A DNA stretch of 31,922 bases from JAAYCT01 sp964499575 (GTDB lineage: Bacteria > Bacillota > Clostridia > Saccharofermentanales > Saccharofermentanaceae). The stretch's first letter is position 1, and each line of letters opens with the position of its first letter. The translations under genes were made by a program, and so were the position numbers. Below are positions 31,396-31,922 of this stretch, one piece after another. Under the pieces are notes generated by a model. That model made no database searches. It was given only the letters and a program-made list of their open reading frames with translations, and was not told the DNA's origin. The DNA is taken from positions 1 to 31,922 of the forward strand of contig CAZCLK010000019.1 of NCBI GenBank assembly GCA_964499575.1, written 5' to 3'.

Positions 31396-31536
31396 GGCAA
31401 GCCGGAACGAAAAGGGGCGGTCTCAAAACAATATACGCCCGGATTTTGGACAGAGGCTAAATGAAGTGTGTATAACTAAACTTGAATCCGGCCGGGGCCT
31501 CCTGAACTTCGAAGGTCCGTAGCGGCTTGAAATTGC

Positions 31537-31610
31537 CGACAAAATGCCGGAAACACTCGGATTTGTCGATATTATTCCATTATCGAGAAGGTCCGGAGCA
31601 CTTTTCTCGA
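31537..31610. repeat. two diverged hairpins related to the downstream array
   Basis: CGACAAA / TTTGTCG (31537-31543, 31562-31568) and TCGAGAA / TTCTCGA (31583-31589, 31604-31610) are perfect 7-bp stems. Their loops contain GGAAACACT and GGAGCACTT, resembling the loop GAAGCACAT of the palindromes at 31678 onward. Confidence 0.55.
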
Positions 31611-31614
31611 ATTT

Positions 31615-31668
31615 GCCGGTATCCGCGCCGCTCGAAAAGCCGAACATACCGGCGCGGTCTCATTTTTT
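31615..31668 (+). terminator. terminator hairpin with an overlapping alternative stem
   Basis: CCGCGCCG (31623-31630) pairs with CGGCGCGG (31650-31657) and a T6 run follows at 31663-31668: an intrinsic terminator on the plus strand. GCCGGTAT (31615-31622) pairs with ATACCGGC (31646-31653), sharing four bases with the terminator stem, so the two folds exclude each other. Confidence 0.6.
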
Positions 31669-31675
31669 ATTAATG

Positions 31676-31922
31676 ATTACCGACTAAACGAAGCACATCG
31701 GTGATTTAGTCGGTATGCGGGCGGCGCGCGATCTCGTTTTTAATCAATGATTACCGACTAAATGAAGCACATCGGCGATTTAGTCGGTATGCGGTCGTCG
31801 CGCGGTCTCGTTTTTGATTAATGATTACCGACTAAACGAAGCACATCGGCGATTTAGTCGGTATGCGAGCGGCGCGCGGTCTCGTTTTTGATTAATGATT
31901 ACCGACTAAACGGAGCATTTCG
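31676..31922. repeat. tandem array, 74-bp unit, each with a 36-38 base palindromic hairpin
   Basis: The unit starts with ATTACCGACTAAA at 31676, 31750, 31824 and 31898, an exact period of 74. Each complete unit has a perfect 11-bp stem TACCGACTAAA / TTTAGTCGGTA (31678-31715, 31752-31789, 31826-31863) around a 16-base loop with GAAGCACATCGG, then a GC-rich block ending TCTCGTTTTT and an AT-rich TTAATGATTA. The units differ at only a few positions. The fourth is cut by the window end, so the array continues outside. Confidence 0.95.

Noticed and set aside
31423..31647. 74-codon minus-strand frame near the right end
   Set aside because: It coincides with several hairpins and has no ribosome site.
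31676..31922. CRISPR array (36-base palindromic repeat, about 38-base spacers)
   Set aside because: The would-be spacers are almost identical between units, and no cas genes are present in the window. It is a tandem repeat.
31676..31922. Integron attC sites
   Set aside because: The palindromes lack the attC core sites (GTTRRRY/RYYYAAC) and are not separated by gene cassettes.

Overview
The window reads as a draft chromosomal contig from a low-to-mid GC, Gram-positive, Clostridia-like bacterium. Several features point that way: a single-chain glycyl-tRNA synthetase, a yicC-remA-gmk-rpoZ gene order, an Fe-S type PurF, an HPr/Crh-like protein beside uvrC, strong AGGAGG ribosome binding sites, sigma-A type promoters, lipoproteins with classical lipoboxes, and Thr/Pro-rich wall-spanning linkers. 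No rRNA, phage structural genes, transposase or CRISPR array was found. A run of 10 Ns at 30004-30013 marks an assembly gap, so the source is a scaffolded draft or a metagenome bin.

Layout. 1-5715 (minus): partial ppdK, then glyS, rpoZ, gmk, remA and yicC, the last five packed as one operon behind a promoter at about 5.8 kb. 5839-12025 (minus): metallophosphoesterase, uvrC and a Crh-like HPr with its own strong promoter, preceded by rimI, tsaB, tsaE and an amidohydrolase (a tRNA t6A / ribosomal-protein acetylation group). 12174-13037: rpsI and rplM with a clear promoter and terminator. 13175-15288: purF and an overlapping HAD phosphatase. 15527-23402: a cell-envelope block made of a VanX-like SH3 lipoprotein (plus strand), then on the minus strand two paralogous L,D-transpeptidases, a small lipoprotein, an AlgI-like MBOAT acyltransferase and an AlgJ/AlgX-like SGNH protein. 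This looks like an O-acetylation machine for an exported polymer sitting next to wall-remodelling enzymes. 23611-24570: a radical SAM protein. 24619-25424: an unrecognised, possibly ribbon-helix-helix, protein with a palindromic operator-like site over its promoter, then tRNA-Gly(GCC) with promoter and terminator. 25643-28633: a lipoprotein, a DUF1295 membrane protein and a HEAT-like protein. 28866-31194: one large lipoprotein (beta-propeller-like part plus solute-binding part) interrupted by the N gap. 31195-31922: non-coding, rich in hairpins, ending in a 74-bp tandem array of palindromic units that runs off the window.

The most unusual signals are the hairpin array at the right end, the envelope acetylation/transpeptidase block with two L,D-transpeptidase copies that keep the same promoter, the HPr-like protein with Gln in place of the catalytic His, and the unknown protein with an 18-bp near-palindrome over its -10 box. 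All function calls come from reading motifs by eye; no database search was possible.
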